NCBI GenBank assembly: GCA_963779485.1
Contig: CAVZYJ010000014.1
Coordinates: 1-64,000 of the forward strand
Source of the DNA: CAVVJA01 sp963779485
GTDB lineage: Bacteria; Actinomycetota; Actinomycetes; Mycobacteriales; Jatrophihabitantaceae
DNA: 64,000 bases
Reading direction: 5' to 3'
Part shown: in pieces, positions 15,729 through 23,948 of the stretch
How the letters are laid out: every line of letters begins with the position of its first letter
How positions within the stretch are numbered: the first letter of the stretch is position 1
The notes under the pieces: model-generated
Database searches by the model: none
What the model was told of the DNA's origin: nothing
The model's input: only the letters and a program-made list of their open reading frames with translations
Translations under genes and position numbers: made by a program

Positions 15729-17466
15729 GCACGACGCCAGCGGCGCCGAACTAGCGGCCCGGATCGCCACTCAGGCGATGTGGCCACCTGCTGTGCCGGT
15801 GATCGAGCGATCAGCACTCCCCCGGTTCGGACCGCAGGCGCAGCCGCCAGCCTCACCGAACGCCGGTTCGGCCGACGAGCTTTCCGACTGTCCGACCGTG
15901 CCGTGGGCAACGCCCGTCGACAGCCGTTCGCACGCGTCCCCCCGTTCGGCGGCCGGTATCGCTACCGCGCCGGCCGGATCGGCCCGGCCAGCCGCGCCTG
16001 CGCCGGCCCCACCCCAGCCAGCCGCGCCCGCGCCGCCACCTGCAGCACCCGCGCCGCCACCTTTCCTGCCACCGACTGACGGGCACCCCGCCAACGCACT
16101 AGCGGCATTGGCCCGCGTCACTGTCATCGCCCCACGCGGCCGCGTGGACGTCGCCGTGCCGGCCGAGGTCACGGTGGCCGAGCTACTGCCCACGATTCTG
16201 GCGTTGGCCAATCACGCAGGCCGAGACGGCCATGGCGGCGCCGGCTGGGTGCTGCAACGCCTGGGCGAGCGGCCGCTCGATACGAGCATGACCGTCGCAG
16301 CGCTGGGGATCCGCGACGGGGATGTGCTTCGCCTGCAACCCGCGCACGCACCCATGCCCGAGGCCGTCTTCGACGATGTGCTCGACGCGGTTGCCACGGC
16401 AAGCCGGGAGCGCGGTCCGGCTTGGTCGCCGGCTGATACGCGACGGTTTTCGCTGGGCCTGGCGATCGCCGCATTATCGTTCGGCGGTTGGCTCGTGGCA
16501 GCGGCCGGGCCGCCGTGGGCGCCACCTGCGCTGGCCGCGGCCGCCGTCGCAACAATTCTCACTGCGGCTGCGGCGATTCTGTCTCGGGCCTTCGGCCATT
16601 CCGGCGCCGGCATGGTGTTGGCCGTTGCCGCGCTGCCCTACGCCGCTCTGTCCGGCGCGCTCGGGGTGGCCGCGCCTGATTCGCTGGCTCACCTGACAGC
16701 GGCCTCGGCCGTGATTGGCTGCGCGTTGGTGATCGTCGTCGCCGTGCTGGGAGCCCTCGGCGTCGGGGGCCGGGCGCCGCAGTTCGCCGGGGTCGGTGCG
16801 GCGGCAGCGGTTGGCCTGATCGCCGGCCTGGTGTGCCTATACGGTGGCGTTGCCGCCCTCGCCGTGGCGGCGGCGGTCCTGGGTGTGACCGTTGCAATCA
16901 TGCCGTTGCTGCCCGGGTTGGCGTTTCGGATCGCGCGAGTACCTCTGCCGCCCATCCCCACCGGAGCGAGCGATCTTCGGGCGCAGCCGGCAAGGTCATC
17001 CGGCCGCGACGCCATGACCCGGGCGATTCTCGGAGATCAGTACCTCACCGCGCTGGTCGGAGCCAGCGCCGCGGTCGCCGCCGCGTGCGAGATACCGCTG
17101 GCGATTCATGGCGGGTGGTCGCTCGTCCTCGCCGTGGTGGCAAGCACGGTCCTGCTCCTTCGGGGCCGGTTGTTCGTGCGGCGGGCGCAGCGGACGTGCT
17201 GCCTGACCGTCGGCGCCGCCGGTCTGACCGCAGCGATCGCCGCCGTGGCCTACCACCATGCGGGGATCCGTCTCCTACTGCTGCTGCCGCTCGCCGCTGT
17301 GGCGATCACGGGCGTGGCCGTGCGCGGAGACCGCGCCGGCTTTCGCACGTCGCCGGCACTCGGCCGAGCGGCCGACATCCTCGACGGTCTGTTGACGCTG
17401 TCTCTACTGCCGTTGTGCGCCGCTGCTATCGGCCTATTCGGGCTCGTGCGCGGCCTGCTCGGCTAA
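15712..17466 (+). CDS. eccD: EccD, type VII secretion integral membrane protein
   Basis: This is a 584-residue protein. The ATG at 15712 follows GAGGAG at 15701-15706 and lies within the end of mycP; the earlier in-frame start at 15481 would duplicate mycP sequence. Residues 1-115 are an unusual Pro/Ala-rich N-terminal extension with PAAPAPPP-type repeats. A ubiquitin-like (YukD-type) domain follows (ARVTVIAPRGRVDVAVP to GIRDGDVLRLQP), then about eleven transmembrane helices from residue 250 to the end. EccD forms the membrane pore vestibule of the ESX core complex with EccB, EccC and EccE, none of which is in this window. The long N-terminal tail is longer than in mycobacterial EccD. Identification is strong from the ubiquitin-like plus multi-helix layout and the neighbouring mycosin. 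Confidence 0.9.
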   Translation: MPPINEHDASGAELAARIATQAMWPPAVPVIERSALPRFGPQAQPPASPNAGSADELSDCPTVPWATPVDSRSHASPRSAAGIATAPAGSARPAAPAPAPPQPAAPAPPPAAPAPPPFLPPTDGHPANALAALARVTVIAPRGRVDVAVPAEVTVAELLPTILALANHAGRDGHGGAGWVLQRLGERPLDTSMTVAALGIRDGDVLRLQPAHAPMPEAVFDDVLDAVATASRERGPAWSPADTRRFSLGLAIAALSFGGWLVAAAGPPWAPPALAAAAVATILTAAAAILSRAFGHSGAGMVLAVAALPYAALSGALGVAAPDSLAHLTAASAVIGCALVIVVAVLGALGVGGRAPQFAGVGAAAAVGLIAGLVCLYGGVAALAVAAAVLGVTVAIMPLLPGLAFRIARVPLPPIPTGASDLRAQPARSSGRDAMTRAILGDQYLTALVGASAAVAAACEIPLAIHGGWSLVLAVVASTVLLLRGRLFVRRAQRTCCLTVGAAGLTAAIAAVAYHHAGIRLLLLLPLAAVAITGVAVRGDRAGFRTSPALGRAADILDGLLTLSLLPLCAAAIGLFGLVRGLLG

Positions 17467-17904
17467 CTGTCCCGCGAGGTCCTCGGTGCGCTGCCACAGG
17501 TCAAGGGTCACCGCAGCCCGCGTCAGATCGGCCTTGTTTCCGGCGCCCAGCTTGCGGCGGATCCGCTCGACGTAGGTGTCCACCGTCGCCTTCGTGATCT
17601 GCATGCGAGTCGCCGTCTGCCCGTGGGTCATACCGCCGGAGATCCATCTCAATACCTCCCGCTCCCGGGGAGACAATCGAGGCAGCGCGGCGCCGTTCGG
17701 CGGAGCCTCCGATGTTCGCGTCGCCTCAAGCAGGGTGGCGATCTGATCGGCGTCGACCGCGGCCGGAACCAGCCGGTGCGCGATGGAGCTCGGCGCTTCC
17801 CCGGCTCCAGCATGCAGCCGGTAGACCGCTAGATCCTCTTTGGTGATCTCGGCCGGCGAGCTGGACCCATCGTCGACAATGACCACCAGAGCACGAGCAG
17901 ACAT
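17434..17904 (-). CDS. LuxR-type helix-turn-helix transcriptional regulator
   Basis: This is a 156-residue protein. The C-terminal part is a clear LuxR/NarL DNA-binding domain (LSPREREVLRWISGGMTHGQ, then KATVDTYVERIRRKLGAGNK). The N-terminal 80 residues begin ARALVVIVDDGSS and contain a shortened, receiver-like or unrelated domain without an obvious phospho-acceptor Asp pocket. The last 33 bases overlap the 3' end of eccD on the opposite strand, so the two are convergent and could interfere with each other. Placement between eccD and the ABC-like gene suggests local regulation of the secretion locus; no target site was identified. Confidence 0.85.
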   Translation of the reverse strand: MSARALVVIVDDGSSSPAEITKEDLAVYRLHAGAGEAPSSIAHRLVPAAVDADQIATLLEATRTSEAPPNGAALPRLSPREREVLRWISGGMTHGQTATRMQITKATVDTYVERIRRKLGAGNKADLTRAAVTLDLWQRTEDLAGQLAEQAAHEPE

Positions 17905-18031
17905 GGCGTCTCCCCAAGCAGGCCGACGTCCGGTCGAGGACGTCGGTAGCGAGCCGGCACACGGTGATTGATCACTGGGGTATACGCGCGGCGGCGGTGA
18001 GACGGTTCATGCTGCAGTGCGGCGGTTGCGG

Positions 18032-19474
18032 TTATCGACCAACCCGCACGACATACTCGGTCTCATCCACGAGCTCGGACCGGCTCGTAATCAGCAGCAA
18101 CGTACGGCCATGGCCGAGCGCGTGCATCGCGTCGGGCGGGAGGGTCGGACCGCCGGCCGCGGGCGGAAACGGGTCGTACACCACCGCGACCGGCGGGGCG
18201 GCCAGGAGCACCCGGGCCGCAGCCAGTTGCCACAACGCGGTCGGATCCCACGTCAGCGTGTTGATGTCGGCGTCCAAGCCGGTTCCGCACGATGTCAGCA
18301 TCGCGCCCAACCCCGAGGACGCGACCGCGTGCCCGATGCGCGCCTCATCCGCAGGCGGCGCGATGAAGATCAGGTTGTCTCGGATTGTTCCGGCAACCAA
18401 GGTGACGTCCGGAGTGACCAGGCCCACTTGCGGCAACACGTCGGATGGTCCGAGCACGCGGCCGTCCGTGCCGTAGTGCACGACCTCCGGAGGCCACGGC
18501 GCGGCCAGCTCCAGTAGTGACGCCGTAAGAGATCGTGCCGCTGGACCGGGTGGTACTAGCAGACCGACGTGCTCGCCGGGAGCGACGTCCACATTCAATC
18601 CCGCGGCGGTGTGAGCGGTCTCGACCGAGGCACGTCGCAGTGAAACTGCTCCGCTGTGCGGCCGGCTGGCTCCGGCAACCACCGGACTGCTGCGAACTTT
18701 CCCGGCGTAAGACGGCCGAGCCAGGCGCCGCAACCCGGCCCCGGCGACGGCAGCGGCTGGCACGACGATCAAGATCCCGGTGATTTCGAGCACGACATGC
18801 CAGGGGGGCGCGGCTGACGGCAGTCGGGCCAGGACCAGCCCGAGAGCTGCCGCGCCGGTCACCGCCACGAGTGAGATCACCACACCGCGCCGAATCACGA
18901 CAGCAACGTCCGATGACTTCCGGTCGTCGGCGGCGACGCGGGCGGCCAGGACGAGCCACGGTTCGGGCAGGCGGCCAGCCGACGTGTCGTGAACTGCGGC
19001 GAGGACATCCGAGTGGTCGGCACGGGCGGTGCGCAACGCGACCGGCGGAGTAAACGATCCGATGACCGCTGCTGCTATGACGGCGACCGCCGCGATGGCA
19101 GCAACGAGGTCTCCGACGCGAACAAGCTCGATGACGCCGCAGAGCACGGCGGGTATCGCAGCTGGGATCGCGATAGCGGCGGCGCGGACCGATCGTCGAT
19201 CGAGGCCCGCACCGTCTGACGTTGGTGCCCACCGAATGTTGATCGCTGCGACAATCGTCAACGCGAGGGCGGCAAACAGCGCGCCGGCGAGGACCAGGGC
19301 GGTCAGGGCTAGCTCGTCTCCTCCCCGTCGGTGCTGGACGACCGCCGCGAAGGCGGCCGGGAGCAGGCCGGCGCACGCGCCGCTCACTCCCGAGAGAACC
19401 GCCGCCACGACGAACGGTCCGCGAGGCCAGCTCCCGCGTCGCGGAGCGAGGTAGGAATTCGCGCTGCTAGCCAC
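18032..19474 (-). CDS. ABC-exporter-like membrane protein with a degenerate ATPase domain
   Basis: This is a 480-residue protein. The GTG at 19474 overlaps the stop of the upstream gene (GTGGCTAG); the longer reading from 19762 would cover that gene. The first 290 residues hold about six hydrophobic segments, as in an ABC exporter transmembrane half. The C-terminal part follows an ABC nucleotide-binding domain but is eroded. The Walker A position reads LLVPPGPAARSLTASLL, with no Lys in the expected place. VTLVAGTIRDNLIF matches the exporter Q-loop region. The signature is replaced by DPTALWQLAAARVLL, and Walker B ends VVYDP without the catalytic Glu. LLLITSR stands at the H-loop with no His. 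ATP hydrolysis is therefore unlikely alone; it may be a regulatory or partner subunit. Confidence 0.7.
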   Translation of the reverse strand: MASSANSYLAPRRGSWPRGPFVVAAVLSGVSGACAGLLPAAFAAVVQHRRGGDELALTALVLAGALFAALALTIVAAINIRWAPTSDGAGLDRRSVRAAAIAIPAAIPAVLCGVIELVRVGDLVAAIAAVAVIAAAVIGSFTPPVALRTARADHSDVLAAVHDTSAGRLPEPWLVLAARVAADDRKSSDVAVVIRRGVVISLVAVTGAAALGLVLARLPSAAPPWHVVLEITGILIVVPAAAVAGAGLRRLARPSYAGKVRSSPVVAGASRPHSGAVSLRRASVETAHTAAGLNVDVAPGEHVGLLVPPGPAARSLTASLLELAAPWPPEVVHYGTDGRVLGPSDVLPQVGLVTPDVTLVAGTIRDNLIFIAPPADEARIGHAVASSGLGAMLTSCGTGLDADINTLTWDPTALWQLAAARVLLAAPPVAVVYDPFPPAAGGPTLPPDAMHALGHGRTLLLITSRSELVDETEYVVRVGR

Positions 19475-20123
19475 GGAGCACCCGGCGAAGCGCCCAGGCA
19501 CCGGCCGCCAGCAAGCCCGCGCAGGCGGCGGCCCCGCCCACGATGACCCCGGTTGGGGTCGCAGATCGAGACTCGGCTGCAGATCGTGGCTGGAGCGCAG
19601 GAGCTGCATCAGGAGGGGAAGCCGCCGTCGGCGACGAGGAATCGGGCCCTCCGGCGGCAGCCGTCGATGGGGGTGCGGGTGTTGTCGTTCGGCAGGCGGG
19701 CACGGCCAGCGCCGCGGTCCGGTGCTCCGGCCCCGCCGGAGTTCCGTCCCCCCAATGGGCAATGGCCTGGGCTGCGATGACCACGCGCCGGGGAAGCGGA
19801 GCAGGGAGCTGGAAGCTGTCGGTGAAGCTGAACCGGTCAGCCGGACCGAAGGCGTAATTCGGTTTCTGCGGCAAGTGTACGAAGCTGTGCTGGTCCACCG
19901 AGTAGGAAATCGCGACGGCGCTGTTGGCCCGAGCCGGGACCGATGCCGTCTGCCAGGCGACTGCGGTGAAGACGACGCGGCCGTCGCAGGAAATCGCCGC
20001 CGAAATGTCGGCGTGATGAGCGGAGGCTGACGGTGCTCCGATCAGCAGCGCGAGATAGGCGAGAGCTGCACTGGCGACCAGCCAGGGCCAGCGCCAGCCG
20101 TTTCGGTAGCGTCGAGCGGTCAT
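19467..20123 (-). CDS. Exported protein with C-terminal membrane anchor
   Basis: This is a 218-residue protein. The ATG at 20123 is preferred because GGAGG lies about eight bases upstream. It has an N-terminal signal sequence (WPWLVASAALAYLALLIGAP, cut near ASAHH), an extracytoplasmic beta-rich domain of about 110 residues with two Cys (ISCDGRVVF and VPACR), a Pro/Ser/Ala-rich stalk, a transmembrane helix (GVIVGGAAACAGLLAAGAWA) and a basic tail (LRRVLRG). It is therefore a cell-surface protein held by its C-terminus. I do not recognise the domain family. Its stop overlaps the start of the ABC-like gene, so the pair is probably co-translated and may act together at the membrane. Confidence 0.75.
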   Translation of the reverse strand: MTARRYRNGWRWPWLVASAALAYLALLIGAPSASAHHADISAAISCDGRVVFTAVAWQTASVPARANSAVAISYSVDQHSFVHLPQKPNYAFGPADRFSFTDSFQLPAPLPRRVVIAAQAIAHWGDGTPAGPEHRTAALAVPACRTTTPAPPSTAAAGGPDSSSPTAASPPDAAPALQPRSAAESRSATPTGVIVGGAAACAGLLAAGAWALRRVLRG

Positions 20124-20313
20124 GGCCATCACCTCCGGCGGCGCCTTGCGCACGCGTCGGGATGACGCGCAAGACACCGTATGCTGGGCGGCATCGTCGT
20201 GTCCAGCACGGTTGTGTCGACTAAACACACCCCGCACCAAGCGAGGTTTTTCCGTTGACAGTGAACCGTTTCCCTGCTGTGGGACGTAATACGAACGGCC
20301 GGGTCTGCGCGGC

Positions 20314-20880
20314 ATGACGGAAGGCCGACCGGATGAACGGGCAAGCGAGGACGCCGAACTCGTCGCCAAGATGGCCGGCGGCGATCTCGGAGCGCCGCTT
20401 GCGGAATTGGTCGAGCGGTACAAGGGTCCGCTATTCGGATATGGCGTCAAGACGCTCGGCGATTCTTGGCTCGCCGAGGAACTCGTCCACGAATGCTTCG
20501 TGCGCCTTTGGCGCAACGCACGGAAGTTCGATCCTTCGCGTGCCAGCGTGCGGACTTACTTGTTCATGATGGCCCGCAGCATCGCGGTGGATCTCTACCG
20601 GCGCGAATCCCCAACCAGGGACATCGCCAGCTCCGGTGCACTTGACCAAGCGGGCGCCGATGACGTCGCCGAGCTCATCGAGAGCCTCGCCGTACGCGAT
20701 GCGTTGAACGCGCTGCCGCCGGCCCATCGAGATGTGATCGTGCTGGCCCACTACGAGGGATTGACGCAAACTGAGATCGCGCAGCGTCTGGGCATTCCGC
20801 TCGGTACTGTCAAGACGCGAATGTTCCATGGCCTTCGTGCGTTGCGGGGCCTTATCGAAAGCAGGCAGGACGGTGGGTAG
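20314..20880 (+). CDS. ECF-type RNA polymerase sigma factor
   Basis: This is a 188-residue protein with the usual two domains. Region 2 (LVERYKGPLFGYGVKTLGDS, AEELVHECFVRLWRNARKF, TYLFMMARSIAVDLYRR) recognises the -10 element. Region 4 (ALNALPPAHRDVIVLAHYEG, QTEIAQRLGIPLGTVKTRM) recognises the -35 element. It is followed directly by an RskA-type anti-sigma gene whose GTG start overlaps this stop (GTGGGTAG), so the two are coupled, as in SigK-RskA-like pairs. It diverges from the exported-protein/ABC-like genes. Membrane-signal control of this regulon is inferred from the anti-sigma layout. Confidence 0.93.
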   Translation: MTEGRPDERASEDAELVAKMAGGDLGAPLAELVERYKGPLFGYGVKTLGDSWLAEELVHECFVRLWRNARKFDPSRASVRTYLFMMARSIAVDLYRRESPTRDIASSGALDQAGADDVAELIESLAVRDALNALPPAHRDVIVLAHYEGLTQTEIAQRLGIPLGTVKTRMFHGLRALRGLIESRQDGG

Positions 20881-21577
20881 GCCGACCGCCGAAGCACAGC
20901 CGCCGCACGTGGACGCGGCGGGATGGGTGCTGGGCGCTCTCGATCCGGCTGACGCCGCCGCCTTCGAGGCGCATCTGAAGAACTGTCAGCAGTGCCAGGA
21001 CGAGGTGGCCGCGCTCGGTCCGACAGTCGCGCGGCTGGCGGGCGTCGCGCCCGACGCCGGATCGCCCGATCGACTGAGCCTGCGGACGGTGGCGGCCGTC
21101 CAACGTGCCGCCCGGGCGAGGAAGCGGCAACGCTGGACCACGGTCGCCCTGGCCGCGGCCGCTTGCATCGCCGCCGTGGCCGTCGGTGTAGCGCTTCTCA
21201 TCGGCCGCGGCAATACCAGCAACATTCACTTCGCATTGGCCAGCCCTACCGGCGGTGCTGCCGCCGGTACCGCGAGCGCGCACGACACCGGTCATGGTTG
21301 GAGCATCCAGCTCTCCCTCCATGGGCTGGCTCCCCTGCAAGACCGCGCCTACTACGAATGCTGGTACGTCGACCCGGCCCGGGATCAGCCGGACCACCCA
21401 TTTCGGGTCAGCGCGGGGACCTTTGACGCGTCGACGACCGGCCAGGCGGACTTGCAGATGTGGTCATGGGCGGATCCTCATCAGTTCCCGCTCATGCAGA
21501 TCACCGTGCAGCCGGTCGACGGAAACCCGACCACGAGCGGCACCGTCGTCCTGACCGGTGCCGCGAAGGTAAAGTGA
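20873..21577 (+). CDS. RskA-type membrane anti-sigma factor
   Basis: This is a 234-residue protein. The GTG at 20873 is chosen because it overlaps the sigma-factor stop and AGGCAGGA stands just upstream; the ATG at 20828 lies well inside the sigma gene. The N-terminal cytosolic domain carries the zinc anti-sigma motif His-x3-Cys-x2-Cys (HLKNCQQC). One transmembrane helix follows (TTVALAAAACIAAVAVGVALL). The extracytoplasmic part has the RskA pattern (SLHGLAPLQDRAYYECWYVD to VVLTGA). In this family the cytosolic domain holds the sigma factor inactive until regulated proteolysis releases it. Confidence 0.92.
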   Translation: MGRPTAEAQPPHVDAAGWVLGALDPADAAAFEAHLKNCQQCQDEVAALGPTVARLAGVAPDAGSPDRLSLRTVAAVQRAARARKRQRWTTVALAAAACIAAVAVGVALLIGRGNTSNIHFALASPTGGAAAGTASAHDTGHGWSIQLSLHGLAPLQDRAYYECWYVDPARDQPDHPFRVSAGTFDASTTGQADLQMWSWADPHQFPLMQITVQPVDGNPTTSGTVVLTGAAKVK

Positions 21578-21612
21578 CCAACAGTCGGGGATCGGCTGTG
21601 CAGGGGATCAGT

Positions 21613-21660
21613 CGTGATCTTGGACTTAATGCATTCTGGGGCGCATTAGTCAAAGATCAT
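21613..21660. repeat. Imperfect copy of the CGTGATCTTGGACTT palindrome
   Basis: The left arm begins with the exact 15-base CGTGATCTTGGACTT (21613-21627) and continues AATGC. The right arm, GCATTAGTCAAAGATCAT, pairs with it imperfectly. It lies 35 bases after the anti-sigma stop and before the LysE gene. The arm matches the pair at 14258-14400, showing the element is dispersed. Confidence 0.7.
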
Positions 21661-21711
21661 CCCAGCTTTGCTCGCGCGAAATTCAGGTGGCCGACGTGTC
21701 ACCATGAGCCG

Positions 21712-22328
21712 GTGACGTTGTCGGCCTATGCGTCGTTTCTGATCTTCGCGATTGTGCTGATCCTGGCGCCGGGACCGGACTTTGCTGTTGTCACTAGGAA
21801 CACGCTGGTCGGCGGACCGCGTCGCGGTGGGTGGACGGCGGTAGGTGTTGCTAGCGCTGCCGCGATTCAGGGCGTGGCTGCGGCTGCCGGCCTGGGCGCA
21901 GTGATCGCCGAAGCCCAGCCGGTATTCGAGGCGATCAAGTGGGCGGGCATCGTGTATTTGGCCTATCTCGCGGTCCAGGCGTTCAGGTCTGCGGTGGCTG
22001 GTCCAGTACGGTGCGCTGGACGCTCCGAACCAAGGCGACCGGCGTCCGGGGTTGGCGACAGGGCTTCCTGTGCAACATCACCAATCCGAAAGTCTTGGTG
22101 TTCTATCTGGCCGTGCTGCCACAGTTCCTCGGCGAGCACGCGCCACTGTGGGCGCTGATCGCACTCGCGCTGACTCATGCGGTGCTGTCCGTGGTCTATC
22201 TGATGGCGCTAGTACACGGCCTTCATGCCGCCCGACGGATCCTTGTCCGACGGCGGGTCCGGCGCGCTCTTGATGCGGTCACTGGCATCGCGCTGTTCGG
22301 CTTCGGCATGAGGCTCGCGACGGAGTGA
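21712..22328 (+). pseudogene. LysE-family amino-acid exporter, interrupted by one frame change
   Basis: The GTG at 21712 begins TLSAYASFLIFAIVLILAPG, the usual LysE/RhtB start with the GPDFAVVTRNTL motif. Reading stays in that frame to about 22000 (YLAYLAVQAFRSAVAG). It continues one frame over as RTKATGVRGWRQGFLCNITN, PKVLVFYLAVLPQFL and two further hydrophobic helices to the stop at 22326-22328. Total length about 205 residues and five to six membrane helices match LysE exporters of basic or hydrophobic amino acids. A single indel explains the break; because the rest is well conserved, a sequencing error is as likely as real loss. Confidence 0.75.
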
Positions 22329-22489
22329 CGGCTGCTGCTCTCGCGAACGGCCGATTACGACCTGCGGGACGGCTTCCGGATCCGGTTGGCAGCGGAGGCG
22401 TCGGCGGAATTCGGACCGTTGAGCAGCGTCGTGGGGTCTTGCGGGGAGTAGACTCAGTAACACTAAGGGTATGTCGTACGACGGTGTCC

Positions 22490-22966
22490 ATGCCGGCCTC
22501 GCCCCTGGCGATCAACAACTGGGCCGAGCGGCTCGGATCGGCGCACCTGATGGCCACCCTCAGCACCGTGATTCCCTTGCCCGCTGCACTCTCCGCACCG
22601 TCACTGTCACCCGATGGTGTGCGGCTGCGGCTACGTGCGAACCTCGGCAGCGGGTTCGTCGACGGCGGGTGGTGGCCGCGTTCGGATGACCTCAGCACGG
22701 AACTTCCTCCGCTGCTCATGGCGATGTGGTCGGCCGGCCATCAGGTGTACCGGGTGACCTACGACCTGGCGAGCTGGGATCGGCCGCCCCGCCGCATGAC
22801 AGTGACCGGACATCTGGTGAAGGTCGACGGCTACCGCTCCGACGGGCCGACGCTGAGCTTGATCGACCTGTCCGGGTGGAGACGCATCGACCTGGTCGTG
22901 ATTCCGCCGGCCACCGACGCTCTGGTAGCGCACCGTGCGCTAGACTCTTGCGGGACTCGACGGTGA
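22490..22966 (+). CDS. DUF5994 family protein
   Basis: The conserved part begins near 22550 (LSTVIPLPAALSAPSLSPDG) and includes FVDGGWWPRSDDLSTELPPL, YRVTYDLASWDRPPRRM and VVIPPATDALVAHRAL, the pattern of actinobacterial DUF5994 proteins. Starts at 22490 and 22550 are both possible and neither has a clear ribosome site. The longer reading from 22325 is not supported. Function of the family is unknown; members often sit near GAF-ANTAR proteins, and one lies 6 kb downstream here. Confidence 0.75.
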   Translation: MPASPLAINNWAERLGSAHLMATLSTVIPLPAALSAPSLSPDGVRLRLRANLGSGFVDGGWWPRSDDLSTELPPLLMAMWSAGHQVYRVTYDLASWDRPPRRMTVTGHLVKVDGYRSDGPTLSLIDLSGWRRIDLVVIPPATDALVAHRALDSCGTRR

Positions 22967-23428
22967 TCTGCACCGCGCCCAGGAGATTCTCCACCAGGCG
23001 GCCTTCGAGCGCCCGACCCGGATGAGCCGCGATGGCTGCCTCGAGCCGCCACCAATCGGCGACTGGGAGATCGACGGCGGACGCGTGCTCGCCTCCTGAC
23101 AGCGCTAGCCTCGTCGGCATCGCTATCAATAGCGCTGCCGCGGGGCTAGCGTGGGTAATGGCCCACAGAACGCACCGCGTACCGGGGTAAGCCGGCGTTC
23201 TCCGGCCAGGAGGCGTCCGCGTCCTACTGCGGCGACAGCGGGGCCCGGACGTCGACCCCAAGCCCGTACCGAGTCAACCAGCGCGCTCCGACCCGACACG
23301 GTCGAAATTCGAAGCCGGTAACAGAGAGGCTGCCGGTGAGTTCGGCGGAGCGGCCTGACCGACCAACAGCTGGCCGCCAAGCGCCGACACAGGCGAGCTC
23401 AGGACGATATGTTTTGAAAGAAGGTTCC
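22967..23428. other. Stretch without a well-supported gene
   Basis: No plus-strand reading frame is convincing. On the minus strand a short frame beginning near 23122 (MPTRLALSGGEHASAVDLPV, then ADWWRLEAAIAAHPGR) has protein-like composition for about 65 residues. It has no clear ribosome site and runs antisense into the DUF5994 gene, so I do not call it. The rest shows nothing I can interpret. Confidence 0.4.
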
Positions 23429-23620
23429 GTGCTAAATCCGTTGGCATACCGTGATCCCACCCAAGAGCGCAACGACCTACACAACACGAACATCGACGAG
23501 GCCGCCGCCGGCGATGACCAGTGCGGCACGACGCACCTGCAGGACGGTCGCGTATGTCTGCTCCCAGCGCTACACGCCGGCCCCTGCGCGTTTGAGTCAA
23601 GAGATCGACCGCCGAGCTAG
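23429..23620 (+). CDS. Small Cys-containing protein of unknown function
   Basis: This is a 63-residue protein from the GTG at 23429, preceded by GAAAGAAGG. The first half is acidic and Asn/Asp-rich (RDPTQERNDLHNTNIDEAAA). The second half has three spaced cysteines and two histidines (CGTTHLQDGRVCLLPALHAGPC), compatible with a small metal-binding fold. The compact Cys/His spacing suggests a real gene. I recognise no family, and no partner gene is adjacent. Confidence 0.55.
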   Translation: MLNPLAYRDPTQERNDLHNTNIDEAAAGDDQCGTTHLQDGRVCLLPALHAGPCAFESRDRPPS

Positions 23621-23948
23621 CCGCCGGACCGGCGCATCCCCCCGCACGTCGGGCGCCGGCGTGACCTAGGCGTGGACGCTGGCTGTCCCGCGCGACTAGG
23701 CCGTTTGTCGCGTTCGAGGGGTCTGCCGGCCGCGTGGGGTACGCTTCGACCTACCGAGATGTTGGCATGCCGGCCCTCCGCCGGCTTCGTCTCCGGCGAT
23801 CCAGGTGCACCCGCTATGCGGGTCCGGTACTTCGCCGACTTTGTTCGTGGACACGGACTTCACACGTTCTGCCTGTCCGGGGCGGCAGGCTCGCTCATCG
23901 GGCTGCGCAGCGTTGAGGATCGATTGTGACCGACTGAAAGGCATCGTT
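23621..23948. other. Intergenic stretch before the glycosyltransferase
   Basis: Short open frames occur on both strands (for example 23672-23929) but lack ribosome sites, domain-like composition or recognisable motifs. No tRNA, repeat or clear promoter is seen. The only supported element is the ribosome site GAAAGG at about 23936-23941 for the next gene. Confidence 0.4.

Noticed and set aside
20255..20313. Sigma-70-type promoter (TTGACA at 20255-20260)
   Set aside because: No -10 box at suitable spacing; the nearest TAATAC is too far away.
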